Of a DNA stretch of 64,000 bases, positions 56,068 to 64,000 are shown in pieces (position 1 is the stretch's first letter; the number at the start of each line of letters is the position of its first letter). The stretch is from Cyclobacteriaceae bacterium (lineage in GTDB: Bacteria; Bacteroidota; Bacteroidia; Cytophagales; Cyclobacteriaceae). The DNA is taken from positions 1 to 64,000 of the forward strand of contig JANQSI010000022.1 in NCBI GenBank assembly GCA_028284125.1, read 5' to 3'. The position numbers and the translations under genes were made by a program. Under the pieces are notes generated by a model that made no database searches, was not told where the DNA came from, and worked only from the letters and a program-made list of their open reading frames with translations.

Positions 56068-56964
56068 TTAGGCTGGAACTGCTTCTGATTCTTTTTCTTT
56101 CTCGTTGATGTAATTGAAATATACATCTTCGAGATCTACAGGTTCTGAATCAAACGATCCATCAGGCTTGCTATCGCTATATACATGAATGACGGGCTTT
56201 CCAGCGATTCTTCGCTCGGAAATCACATTAAAGCTATTCTTGTGTTCTTCAAGTTCATCTTTCTCAATGGCCTTACTCCAGACCTTACCTTCAGCGGATT
56301 TTAACGCATCAACTGGATTTCCTTCCATCAAAACGGAGCCTTGATGAATAATGGCCATTTTGGTACAAAGTTCTCTCACATCATCCACAATGTGTGTCGA
56401 TAGAATTACTACTGTATTTTCGCCGATTTCACTTAAAAGATTCAAAAAACGGTTTCTTTCAGCAGGATCAAGTCCAGCGGTAGGCTCGTCAACAATGATC
56501 AATTTTGGGCTTGAAATGAGTGCTTGTGCGATCCCGAAACGCTGTTTCATTCCACCGGAATACCCACCAAGGTTTTTATTTCTATGTTGGTAAAGGTTGG
56601 TTTTGTGTAGCAGTGCCTTTACAAGACTTTTCCTCTCTTTACTATTGGTAATTCCTTTTAATACAGCTAAATGATCCAATAGCGTTTCTGATGAGACTTT
56701 TGGATACACACCAAACTCTTGAGGCAAGTAACCGAGAATTTTTCGCACTTCCTCTTTTTGTTTCAAAACATCCAGGTCGCCTAATGTAATTGTTCCAGTG
56801 TCCGCTTCCTGGAGGGTTGCGATCGTCCGCATTAGGCTCGATTTCCCAGCTCCATTTGGTCCTAAAAGGCCAAACATACCTGTAGGAATATCTAATGAGA
56901 CATCATTCAAAGCTTTTACCCCGTTAGGATAAGTCTTTGACAAATTCTGGATGGTTAGATTCAT
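56068..56964 (-). CDS. ABC transporter ATP-binding protein
   Basis: 298 residues. Walker A is G-P-N-G-A-G-K-S-S (about 35-43), the signature Y-S-G-G-M-K-Q-R, Walker B L-I-I-V-D-E-P-T-A-G-L-D, and the H-loop I-L-S-T-H-I-V-D-D. The C-terminal ~80 residues are an accessory domain. It is the ATPase of the following permease-M1 fusion, the only permease in its operon. Confidence 0.95.
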   Translation of the reverse strand: MNLTIQNLSKTYPNGVKALNDVSLDIPTGMFGLLGPNGAGKSSLMRTIATLQEADTGTITLGDLDVLKQKEEVRKILGYLPQEFGVYPKVSSETLLDHLAVLKGITNSKERKSLVKALLHKTNLYQHRNKNLGGYSGGMKQRFGIAQALISSPKLIIVDEPTAGLDPAERNRFLNLLSEIGENTVVILSTHIVDDVRELCTKMAIIHQGSVLMEGNPVDALKSAEGKVWSKAIEKDELEEHKNSFNVISERRIAGKPVIHVYSDSKPDGSFDSEPVDLEDVYFNYINEKEKESEAVPA

Positions 56965-57086
56965 AAGTAGTGACTTTTAATTAATTAATGTGATGATGCA
57001 TTAGTAGATGGAAAGTTATGGTTTATTACACTTTTTGTGATCAGAGGTAATTTTTCAGGTGTAAAAGGACCTCAATTAGCAATTTT

Positions 57087-57773
57087 TCACTTCGATGACT
57101 TCCATTCTGCGTATTTGAATGAAACAGTGGCAGCATAAAGATCCACGATGATGTGAGCTAAAATGGGAAGCCATAAAGAGCCTGAGACGTAATATAGGAT
57201 TGAGAATAAAAGCCCAAGTCCGGTGGCTTTGATGGCATTATTTAGCTTGGAAGTCGCGTGAGCAATTCCAAAAAGGACGTTGGCTATGAAAATGGCTATC
57301 AATTCATGTGTCACTGGGCTTAATTGCCAAACAAGGAATCCTCTGAAAATGATTTCTTCACAGACTCCAGCGACAAATGAAGTGATAACAGCCCATTTAT
57401 ATTCTACTTGATTTTTTGGTAAAACGTGTTGTACTCCTTCCAACCCTTTTCCGATATACTCGACTTTTGATTCAGGGATTGTGATCTTATTGATCAACCA
57501 ATAAGCCACAGCAGAAGTCACTGCAAGCAATACAATCCAAATTGGTTGGTTAATGAAACTCAGACCGATAACCGGATATTTAATTGCCTCAGCATTTAAA
57601 GAAACCAAAACTAGAACAGCCATAACAATCAATAAAATGATGGTCTCTTTGTAAACCAGTGGAAGTTTATCCGGATTCTCTTCCAGAATTTTTATGGTTT
57701 TCTTCCCGGTTAGCAGTACGTAGGAAGGAAATAAGATTCCACAAATTACAGCGACTATTAGAGTGAGTTCCAT
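57087..57773 (-). CDS. CPBP-family intramembrane metalloprotease
   Basis: 228 residues with about seven membrane helices. The CAAX/CPBP motifs are E-E-I-I-F-R-G-F-L, F-x-x-A-H-A-T-S-K-L (first His) and A-H-I-I-V-D-L-Y-A (second His). Such proteases are often found near peptide and bacteriocin-immunity genes. It follows the AraC regulator gene by 4 nt. Confidence 0.9.
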   Translation of the reverse strand: MELTLIVAVICGILFPSYVLLTGKKTIKILEENPDKLPLVYKETIILLIVMAVLVLVSLNAEAIKYPVIGLSFINQPIWIVLLAVTSAVAYWLINKITIPESKVEYIGKGLEGVQHVLPKNQVEYKWAVITSFVAGVCEEIIFRGFLVWQLSPVTHELIAIFIANVLFGIAHATSKLNNAIKATGLGLLFSILYYVSGSLWLPILAHIIVDLYAATVSFKYAEWKSSK

Positions 57774-57777
57774 CCTA

Positions 57778-58347
57778 TCATTTTTTCCGGTTCAGAATTG
57801 ACTCTAAGATTTTTTGTCCCATTGCCAATTCATACTTGTTCTTAATCAATTGTTCAGGACCACTCTCATTCGTTTTTTCTCTCACGTGAAATTTTAGAGA
57901 ATCCTGAATCTCTTCCATAGTCAGTCCTCTTTCTTTGATGATTTCTTCAATCTTTTGTAATGCTTCTTCCTCACTCTCGGCAACAGTAAGTATTACTTCC
58001 TGATCGTCACCCACTTCATCTTTTAGTCTGAGAGAAATTGCCTTTAAATCATCCGGAGACAGAAGGAAGTGCTTCTTAAATGCCCGAGAAAATGTTTCGT
58101 AATCTTTGTATCCAATCTGAGTAGCCATTTCGTGGACCATTACTTTGCCTTCGCTTATCATTTCGTACGCCTTGGCCATTTTCATTTCCTCAATAAAAAT
58201 GAAAGGGGTTCGATTGGTCTCTTTCTTAAAAATCCGATGAAACTGCGAAGTAGAAAGACAGGCCACTTCAGCCAATTCTTCGAGAGTCAGAGGTAAATGC
58301 AAATTCGTATCAATGAATTCTAGCGTACGTCCAATCCTAGGGTCCAT
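57778..58347 (-). CDS. AraC-family transcriptional regulator
   Basis: 189 residues. The N-terminal two HTH motifs (about 1-105) are of AraC type: L-T-L-E-E-L-A-E-V-A-C-L-S-T-S-Q-F-H-R-I-F and M-A-T-Q-I-G-Y-K-D-Y-E-T-F-S-R-A-F. A charged C-terminal tail of about 80 residues replaces the usual ligand-binding domain. It is the first gene of a unit with the CPBP protease. Confidence 0.9.
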   Translation of the reverse strand: MDPRIGRTLEFIDTNLHLPLTLEELAEVACLSTSQFHRIFKKETNRTPFIFIEEMKMAKAYEMISEGKVMVHEMATQIGYKDYETFSRAFKKHFLLSPDDLKAISLRLKDEVGDDQEVILTVAESEEEALQKIEEIIKERGLTMEEIQDSLKFHVREKTNESGPEQLIKNKYELAMGQKILESILNRKK

Positions 58348-58436
58348 AGATTTTCAAAACTAAGAACTCAACCAGTTCACATGTATGACAAATCTTGCTG
58401 ACTTGTAATTGAAGTTATATATAAAGTATCCAGTAA

Positions 58437-59291
58437 TTAGCCGCAACCTTCGCGCATGAGCTTTTCCTCGCTGAAATTTTTTGGTATAGGGACAGATTCG
58501 ATGGCCCTAAGCCAATCGCTTTCCAACTCATTTATTCCAAAACCATAAATTGAAGCAAAGTAACGGAATCCTTGTCTCCACAGCAATTTCATTTTGTCGA
58601 CCCCATAATTCTCATATAGATACTTAAATATCCCAGCACTCTGGACGTAGGCGAGGAGATCATTATCTCTTGCTTTCTCATCAAACTGATTGATTAATTC
58701 GGCAAGCGTGAAAAGTCTGTTCCTGGAATGATAGTAGGCATTAATCGAATACATGGGATTGTCATAATGGCAAAAATTATCTGTATAAGTAGCTCCACCT
58801 TCATTTAGCAATCGACTAGTCTCACCCCAGGTTTCGTAAGAGATGGAGTGAAAGATCTCATGTTTGAATTGTGGTCGGATTTGGTCGTTGAAAACAAAGA
58901 AGACAAAATCATGACCTGGTACAGATCCACCTTTTATATGGTATCCCATTAGCTGCTGCATTTCATCTTCAGAATCGACAGCTAAGAGTCGAATACCATA
59001 TGGATATGAATTAATTTCTAAAACAGATTTGATTCTTGCAAAAGCTTCGTCAAGCTCAGTTTTAATCCGATCAAGGTTATTAGCAGTGTATGAATCTTCT
59101 TTGAAATAGACCCGAAATTGGCTATGTTCAACTTTATTCAAGGAGCTACTATCAATAAATTTTGATACAAACTGACTTTTAGGCCTGAATACAAACTCTT
59201 TCCGAGTTTCTTGATTACTAGCTTCTTTAGTTGGTGTTCCGCAAGTGCACAGAAGAAAGAGCATTACTAGATAAACTGCTGAGTGTTTCAT
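58437..59291 (-). CDS. Lipoprotein with HEXXH zinc-peptidase motif
   Basis: 284 residues with lipobox signal (F-L-L-C-T-C, Cys17). The sequence K-H144-E145-I-F-H148 matches HEXXH, and Glu164 in L-L-N-E-G-G-A-T-Y is 16 residues after the second His, as in gluzincin-type peptidases of the MA clan. No close family is recognised. It may be a surface peptidase; activity is inference from the motif alone. Confidence 0.7.
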   Translation of the reverse strand: MKHSAVYLVMLFLLCTCGTPTKEASNQETRKEFVFRPKSQFVSKFIDSSSLNKVEHSQFRVYFKEDSYTANNLDRIKTELDEAFARIKSVLEINSYPYGIRLLAVDSEDEMQQLMGYHIKGGSVPGHDFVFFVFNDQIRPQFKHEIFHSISYETWGETSRLLNEGGATYTDNFCHYDNPMYSINAYYHSRNRLFTLAELINQFDEKARDNDLLAYVQSAGIFKYLYENYGVDKMKLLWRQGFRYFASIYGFGINELESDWLRAIESVPIPKNFSEEKLMREGCG

Positions 59292-59407
59292 GGTTTTGAT
59301 CCGTTGACACTTTGAAAAACGAGCATTGAAGAATAGAGTTGATGAGTTTGAGGTTATAACACTCTTGCCTTTCAGATTAGTTATATTGGACCTTCAAAAC
59401 CAACCTA

Positions 59408-60703
59408 ATGCTCAACGACAAAAAAATCATCAACGCTTGGTGCCTGTATGACTGGGCGAATTCCGTCTACTCTCTTACCATTACTTCGGCGATTTTCCCC
59501 ATTTATTACCAAGCAGTCACAGTAAGTGAAACTGGTAGTGATCGCGTTAATTTCTTTGGGATAGAAGTCGTGAACTCGGTGCTTTACTCTTACGCTTTGT
59601 CAGCTTCTTTTTTGTTAGTGGCTATTGTACTTCCTATACTTTCAGGTATTGCAGATTATGCAGGAAAAAAGAAATTCTTCCTTAAGATTTTCATGTTCAT
59701 TGGTTCTTTTTCTTGTATCGGACTTTTCTTTTTTACTGGAGAAAATGTGGAGTGGGGAATCCTCTGTTCTGTTTTTGCAAGTGTGGGATACTCCGGTAGC
59801 CTAGTTTTTTACGACGCTTTTTTGAGTGAAATTGTCACTGAAGACAAACGTGACATTGTCAGTGCGAAGGGATATTCTTATGGCTATATCGGTGGAGTGG
59901 TTTTGCTTGTGATCAATTTAGTAGTCATTCAAATGTACGATTCGTTTGGATTGCCCAACGAAGGTATGGCATCCAGAGTAGCATTTCTCACCGTTGGTGT
60001 TTGGTGGATAGGTTTTTCACTCTATGCAATTTCCAAACTTCCCGAAAACGTTCACGGCAGAAAACCAGAGGGGCATTTTCTATTAAACGGATATAAAGAA
60101 TTGGCCAATGTTTGGAAGCAAATGAGTGAGATGCCAATGATGAAAAAATACCTGTTGGCGTTTTTCTTCTATAATATGGGCGTTCAAACGATCATGTATT
60201 TAGCGGCTACATTCGGGTCTAAAGAGCTGCAAATGGAAGCTTCTAAATTGATCATGACCATTCTGTTGATTCAGTTTGTTGGTGTAGCAGGTTCTTATCT
60301 CTTTGCTTATGTCTCCAAGATGAAGGGAAATATTCAATCATTGATGATCATGATTGTAATTTGGATTATTTGTAGTGTGAGTGCCTATTTTGTAAATCAA
60401 GAACTTCAGTTTTTTGCTTTAGCTGGAGTTGTGGGTCTGGTGATGGGTGGAATTCAATCACTTTCTCGAGCTACTTTTTCCAAGGTGATGCCTCAGGACA
60501 CAGTCGATACCGCCTCATTCTTTAGCTTCTATGATGTTACTTACAACTTATCAATTGTCTTTGGAACGTTCGTTTACGGTTATATAGAAATGGTGACAGG
60601 AAGCATGAGAAATAGTGCCTTGGCCTTGGCCTCTTTCTTCGTGATCGGTATTCTCTTTCTCACTCAGGTTAAGTTAAAGGATGCATCCCCTCAAGCTGCC
60701 TGA
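59408..60703 (+). CDS. MFS transporter, UMF1 family
   Basis: 431 residues with about twelve membrane helices. It begins N-A-W-C-L-Y-D-W-A-N-S-V-Y-S-L, the UMF1/Atg22-like signature, followed by a loop with G-I-A-D-Y-A-G-K-K-K (MFS A-motif). UMF1 members are thought to export amino acids or other metabolites. Its stop overlaps the start of the next gene by 23 nt. Confidence 0.9.
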   Translation: MLNDKKIINAWCLYDWANSVYSLTITSAIFPIYYQAVTVSETGSDRVNFFGIEVVNSVLYSYALSASFLLVAIVLPILSGIADYAGKKKFFLKIFMFIGSFSCIGLFFFTGENVEWGILCSVFASVGYSGSLVFYDAFLSEIVTEDKRDIVSAKGYSYGYIGGVVLLVINLVVIQMYDSFGLPNEGMASRVAFLTVGVWWIGFSLYAISKLPENVHGRKPEGHFLLNGYKELANVWKQMSEMPMMKKYLLAFFFYNMGVQTIMYLAATFGSKELQMEASKLIMTILLIQFVGVAGSYLFAYVSKMKGNIQSLMIMIVIWIICSVSAYFVNQELQFFALAGVVGLVMGGIQSLSRATFSKVMPQDTVDTASFFSFYDVTYNLSIVFGTFVYGYIEMVTGSMRNSALALASFFVIGILFLTQVKLKDASPQAA

Positions 60704-61106
60704 GTACAATACAAAGGTTCGTGATGAAGAGATCTTCTGTCTGGTAAGGAAAAAATGGGTGGCGCTGACTCCCGAAGAATGGGTTCGGCAAAATTTTCTA
60801 AACCTTTTAATAGAGCATCTCAATTACCCTAAAGGAATGATTAAGTTGGAGCAGTCCATTCAATATTTTAAAAATCTCAAGCGATCCGATATTACTATCC
60901 TTGATAGTGAGGGTGGAGTTTTTCTTTTAGTGGAATGTAAATCTTATAAGACCAAATTGTCCGAACAGACTGTTTTGCAGCTATCGCAATACAATAAAAT
61001 TTTGGACTCGAAATACTTGGCAATGACTAATGGGCTGAAACATTTCATTTGGCAAAAAGGCGAGGCTGGCTTTGAACAAATTTCCTCTTTCCCCTCGTTT
61101 AGTTAG
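60681..61106 (+). CDS. Stand-alone type I HsdR N-terminal-like nuclease domain
   Basis: 141 residues matching the HsdR N-terminal region (PD-(D/E)XK fold): Asp70 in R-S-D-I-T-I-L-D and the E85-C-K87 motif in L-V-E-C-K-S-Y-K, with Q-L-S-Q-Y-N further on. No helicase, specificity or methylase gene is adjacent. Orphan HsdR_N genes are common in Bacteroidota and their role is unknown. The start overlaps the MFS gene end. Confidence 0.85.
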   Translation: MHPLKLPEYNTKVRDEEIFCLVRKKWVALTPEEWVRQNFLNLLIEHLNYPKGMIKLEQSIQYFKNLKRSDITILDSEGGVFLLVECKSYKTKLSEQTVLQLSQYNKILDSKYLAMTNGLKHFIWQKGEAGFEQISSFPSFS

Positions 61107-61119
61107 TATTTTTAAGTTC

Positions 61120-61359
61120 ATGAAATTGAGCAAAAGGGAACTTAGAAAGCGACAAAATCAAAACATTGCACGGATAGCTACGGCCATTCTTGGCTTGCTG
61201 ATCTTGATATTTCTAATTTTCGAGCTGATAGCCACGGATTCAATTTCGAAGTTTGGCTATTTCCGTTTCGTGCTTATCATTGTTTGGCCTTCCATCATCT
61301 CCATCCTTTTCTGGAAATTTATGGTTGAAGAGAGAAAGCTGAAAGAACACTCCAAGTAG
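61120..61359 (+). CDS. Small membrane protein, unknown function
   Basis: 79 residues from ATG 61120; the frame is open to 61072 but that region overlaps the preceding gene. A highly basic N terminus (K-L-S-K-R-E-L-R-K-R-Q) precedes two membrane helices (about 20-38 and 48-64). No family recognised; follows the HsdR_N gene after 13 nt. Confidence 0.6.
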   Translation: MKLSKRELRKRQNQNIARIATAILGLLILIFLIFELIATDSISKFGYFRFVLIIVWPSIISILFWKFMVEERKLKEHSK

Positions 61360-61440
61360 CACTTTTTAGGGCTAAAATCGTTATTTTTACAATAGATATC
61401 TGCTGAGTTCTTGAAACAAACCACCCTCAACACAAAGCAG

Positions 61441-61737
61441 ATGAAAAAAATCTTAGATCGAGTTCCCTCTTTTTTTAAGAGCTTCTATTTTCTATCGACG
61501 CTCTTCTTTTTGTTTTGGTTGTCATTCATTGATAGCAATGATCTATTTCTTCAGCGAGAACTAAAGGTGAAGCAATCCGAACTGATTGAAGCGAAGAAGT
61601 TTTATGAAGATAAAATCCTGGAAGTCAAAAATGACCGAGAAGCATTGTTGAATAATTCTGAGCTTTTAGAGAAGATCGCCAGGGAAAAGTATTTAATGAA
61701 AAAAGCGAACGAAGATCTTTACATCATCGTTGATTAG
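61441..61737 (+). CDS. Septum formation initiator, FtsB/DivIC family
   Basis: 98 residues from ATG 61441. One membrane helix (about 14-33) is followed by a coiled coil (F-L-Q-R-E-L-K-V-K-Q-S-E-L-I-E-A-K) and the end L-E-K-I-A-R-E-K-Y-L-M-K-K-A-N-E-D, typical of DivIC/FtsB, which bridges FtsQ and FtsL at the division site. The next gene starts 2 nt after its stop. Confidence 0.87.
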   Translation: MKKILDRVPSFFKSFYFLSTLFFLFWLSFIDSNDLFLQRELKVKQSELIEAKKFYEDKILEVKNDREALLNNSELLEKIAREKYLMKKANEDLYIIVD

Positions 61738-61739
61738 GT

Positions 61740-62264
61740 ATGAGATTTTCGCTCACCGCACTATTAATTATTGTCGTTCTTGGTGTTTCTGCCCAGAATA
61801 GATTATCTGACAGAATCTATTTTGGTGGAGGCTTTGGCTTGAACGCCGGAAGTGATGTAACAAACATTAGCCTTTCTCCTCAAGTTGGCTATAAAATCAC
61901 AGAACGCTACTCTGCTGGTGTAGGAGTTACTTATCAATATGTGAAAATTCGAAATTTTGAATCCAGCATAAATAACTACGGCTGGAGCGTCTTTAACAGA
62001 TTCAACATCACTCGACAGTTTTTTTTATACGGGGAATATGAAAATCTTCAATTTGAATTTTTCACCTCAATTTCACCCGAACGGACATCCAGAGAAGGAT
62101 TTAACAGTCTCTTGTTTGGTGCAGGTTATACAGAATCCTTAGCAGGAAGAGCTTCTTTTAGTATTGCTGCGTTGTACAATGTCCTATACGATCCTGCTGA
62201 TCTAACACAGCCTTATGATAGTCCATGGGTAGTAAGAGCTGGTGTAGGAATAGGGCTTTTTTAA
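61740..62264 (+). CDS. Outer-membrane beta-barrel protein
   Basis: 174 residues. A signal peptide (about 1-18) is followed by a small beta barrel with alternating hydrophobic strands: F-G-G-G-F-G-L, G-V-G-V-T-Y-Q-Y, R-Q-F-F-L-Y-G-E-Y-E, and a terminal V-R-A-G-V-G-I-G-L-F with C-terminal Phe, as needed for BAM insertion. Function unknown. Confidence 0.8.
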   Translation: MRFSLTALLIIVVLGVSAQNRLSDRIYFGGGFGLNAGSDVTNISLSPQVGYKITERYSAGVGVTYQYVKIRNFESSINNYGWSVFNRFNITRQFFLYGEYENLQFEFFTSISPERTSREGFNSLLFGAGYTESLAGRASFSIAALYNVLYDPADLTQPYDSPWVVRAGVGIGLF

Positions 62265-62273
62265 GAAAGAGGT

Positions 62274-62660
62274 CTAGTAATCAACAAAATCTTCTTCTTC
62301 AACGAAGTTGAACTCCAGGTCTAGCAGTTCGCTATAATCTTCGCCGGCTTCAAACATATCCTCATCCATTGGTTCATAATACCAGTTGATATTTATGTCA
62401 GTCCCCGATGTTTGGATTTGCTTTAGTTGCTTAAAAAGGTCGTATAAGCATTTAGAAGAGCTTGTGTTGAAATACTCTAGTTTAATGTCAACATTGAGTT
62501 CAGGGGTAGTAACATTGTCCTGTTTTAATGCATCCATCAATGGAGAATAAAAGAGCACGCTGTTTTCTGGGCTTGATCTACCAACTAATTTGACAGAGCC
62601 TTCCTCCATATTCAGGTCAATACCTGGTGTAGTCCGTGTAGGATCTTTGTGGTAAATCAT
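62274..62660 (-). CDS. SiaC/DUF1987-family regulatory phosphoprotein
   Basis: 128 residues with D-P-T-R-T-T-P-G-I-D-L and L-V-G-R-S-S-P-E-N-S-V, the DUF1987 pattern, and a very acidic C terminus. In Pseudomonas SiaC binds a diguanylate cyclase and is regulated by phosphorylation; no SiaA/B kinase or phosphatase homologue is nearby here, so its partners are unknown. Confidence 0.85.
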   Translation of the reverse strand: MIYHKDPTRTTPGIDLNMEEGSVKLVGRSSPENSVLFYSPLMDALKQDNVTTPELNVDIKLEYFNTSSSKCLYDLFKQLKQIQTSGTDININWYYEPMDEDMFEAGEDYSELLDLEFNFVEEEDFVDY

Positions 62661-62850
62661 TAGGGCGATAATTAAATTAGAGCAATAAGTAAGTTTACTT
62701 AGAACACGCCGATTTTAAAAAAAAGTTAGACGAGCGCCCTAAAAGTTTCGGTGTATTTTCCGAATTACCTGATCAGTCTCTTGGATTAAGACAATTTTTT
62801 CTTCAAAAAATTAAAGGTGAAATTTTAGGTCAGTGATTACCGAAATGTGG

Positions 62851-63276
62851 TCAATTTTGTCCTTCATAACTGTTTTTTAGAATGTTGACAGAGTTCTTTA
62901 TCAACTTTTCTAAAATTTTCAAGTCAATATCCGCGAGCTTATTGACGTACAAACATCCAACGCTCATTTTGTGTTTTCCCAACTTATCAAGTAACTCTTC
63001 CTTGCCTTCAAAACCTCCCATCATGTATACCGTCATACTTTGCTTACGAGGTGAAAAGCCTGCGAGAAACCAGTCACCTTCACGACCAGTTTTGTATTTG
63101 TAATGATAATTGCCAAAACCAACAATTGACGTTCCCCACATGACCGGTTTTTCTCCTGTGACCTTTCCAATGATCTTTAATAGTTCCCTGCAATCATCTC
63201 TTTTGGTTTCTGATTCTACAGAATCGATGAATTCTTCCACACTGGAGTCAGTGGGTTTAGTTTTAAGTTCAGCCAT
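62851..63276 (-). CDS. DUF1801 family protein
   Basis: 141 residues matching DUF1801: F-I-D-S-V-E-S-E-T-K-R-D-D-C-R-E-L-L, K-P-V-M-W-G-T-S-I-V-G-F-G and L-G-K-H-K-M-S-V-G-C-L-Y. Small soluble protein of unknown function. 15 nt separate it from the Ldh-type gene upstream. Confidence 0.88.
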   Translation of the reverse strand: MAELKTKPTDSSVEEFIDSVESETKRDDCRELLKIIGKVTGEKPVMWGTSIVGFGNYHYKYKTGREGDWFLAGFSPRKQSMTVYMMGGFEGKEELLDKLGKHKMSVGCLYVNKLADIDLKILEKLIKNSVNILKNSYEGQN

Positions 63277-63291
63277 GATGTTCCTTTGGTT

Positions 63292-64000
63292 CTAGTTTAG
63301 AGAATTATCTAAAGATACCCCAAACTTTTCGCCCATTTGAATCAATTCTTCGACAACTGGAAGAAGTAGTGGAATTCCTTCACGGGATCGTTGTTCTTCC
63401 ATTTCCCGTTCAGGGTCGCCGGGTATAAGTACCTTTTCTTCACCATCTACCGTTTCGGATTCCCGGAATCGTTTAATCCAGTTGTCCATGTGGTACTTAA
63501 ACTCATCAGCTTCTCTAAATGCATCAATACGCATAGCACCAAAAAAATGTCCCAGTCCTTCACCTACAGGGTTTGGATTAGGTTCAATGAACGCTACAAA
63601 AGGTGGAACCCACGGGCCGTAATTTGCTCCTGATAGAACAGCCGAAAGAATATCCACAACAGCGCCAAGTGCATAGCCCTTGTGCGAGCCATGTTCTCTA
63701 TCTCCACCCAATGGGCGCATGGAACCGCCATTGATCAAGCCTCTTGCGTCTGTGGTGATGTTCCCTTCTTTGTCTTGAAGCCAGCCTTCCGGTGCATTTT
63801 TCCCTTTTCGCTGAAGTACTTCCAGTTTTCCGTTTGCGGCTGTAGTTGTAGCCATGTCTAACACGAAGGGAGGTTGGTCCTTAGTTGGAATGGCGATGGA
63901 AATAGGGTTTGTTCCAAGTAATCGTTCTCTTGAAAAAGTGGGAGAGACCAACGGGCTTGCATTGGTAAGTGAAATTCCGATGCAGTCATGTTCTAAAGCC
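63292..64000 (-). CDS. Ldh-family (malate/L-lactate-type) dehydrogenase, partial
   Basis: The gene runs off the window at its 5' end. About 236 C-terminal codons are present; the open frame continues through 64000, with I-G-I-S-L-T-N-A-S-P-L-V before the apparent TTG at 63951, so 63951 is not the start. Family motifs include L-L-G-T-N-P-I-S-I-A-I-P, F-V-L-D-M-A-T-T and H-K-G-Y-A-L-G. These NAD(P)-dependent enzymes act on malate, ureidoglycolate or similar 2-hydroxy acids. Confidence 0.9.
   Translation of the reverse strand, partial: ALEHDCIGISLTNASPLVSPTFSRERLLGTNPISIAIPTKDQPPFVLDMATTTAANGKLEVLQRKGKNAPEGWLQDKEGNITTDARGLINGGSMRPLGGDREHGSHKGYALGAVVDILSAVLSGANYGPWVPPFVAFIEPNPNPVGEGLGHFFGAMRIDAFREADEFKYHMDNWIKRFRESETVDGEEKVLIPGDPEREMEEQRSREGIPLLLPVVEELIQMGEKFGVSLDNSLN

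Overview
The window looks like chromosomal DNA of a member of the Bacteroidota, most likely a gliding or marine Cytophagales-type organism. Supporting signs are moderate A+T content, gene families typical of this phylum (BatA N-terminal protein, tandem DUF4199, TonB receptor plus DUF4249 lipoprotein, DUF6090, DUF6702, DUF4197, PadR/FtsX-permease pairs, ABC permease-M1 fusion), few strong Shine-Dalgarno sites, and promoter-like TTTG/TAnnTTTG boxes. The genus is inference. Nothing resembles a prophage, integron, CRISPR array or complete insertion sequence.

Layout. 1-480: 3' end of a 23S rRNA gene, a 5S rRNA gene and two near-identical terminators produced by a local duplication. 527-6671: a tightly overlapping operon of a BatA-like membrane protein, a dihydroorotase homologue that has lost its HxH metal site, two DUF4199 membrane proteins and two GT2 glycosyltransferases. 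6660-15147: mostly small housekeeping genes (methyltransferase, thioesterase, DUF3052, J-domain/TPR protein, fluoride channel, ACP phosphodiesterase, TerB-like, CBS, beta-lactamase-family hydrolase, YdeI-like). 15206-23043: MBL-fold protein, 5'-nucleotidase-like lipoprotein, ArsR/SRPBCC pair with two operator-like palindromes, KatG, S41 peptidase and DUF2200. 23044-31804: TonB receptor/DUF4249 pair, amidase, a toxin-antitoxin locus with a frameshifted toxin, DUF4197, DUF6702 and an M20 amidohydrolase. 31869-40967: PiT-type phosphate transporter with a DUF47-like tail, ATP-grasp ligase, orphan ExbB-like protein, LytTR regulator, nitrilase, OsmC and small unknowns. 41042-59291: a stretch rich in peptidases and exporter-type genes: S9 peptidase, two PadR/FtsX-permease cassettes, an S8 peptidase, a dehydrogenase/HD pair, an ABC permease fused to an M1 peptidase with its ATPase, CPBP protease, AraC regulator and a HEXXH lipoprotein. 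59408-64000: MFS exporter, stand-alone HsdR-N-like nuclease domain, FtsB/DivIC-like protein, SiaC-like protein, DUF1801 and a truncated Ldh-family dehydrogenase.

Themes. Many adjacent genes overlap by 1-4 bases (ATGA, TGATG, TAATG), which suggests translational coupling. The most notable observations are: (i) REP-like palindromes, two of them as inverted doublets, whose stems vary by compensatory changes; (ii) a ParE-type toxin split by a -1 shift beside an intact antitoxin; (iii) the active-site-less dihydroorotase in a membrane/glycosyltransferase operon; (iv) two PadR-permease cassettes without a linked ATPase, one preceded by a perfect 9-bp-arm palindrome; (v) the duplicated 5S tail and terminator. 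I did not find a clearly new multi-gene defence or biosynthetic system. The closest candidates are the operon at 527-6671 and the peptidase/exporter region at 41-59 kb.
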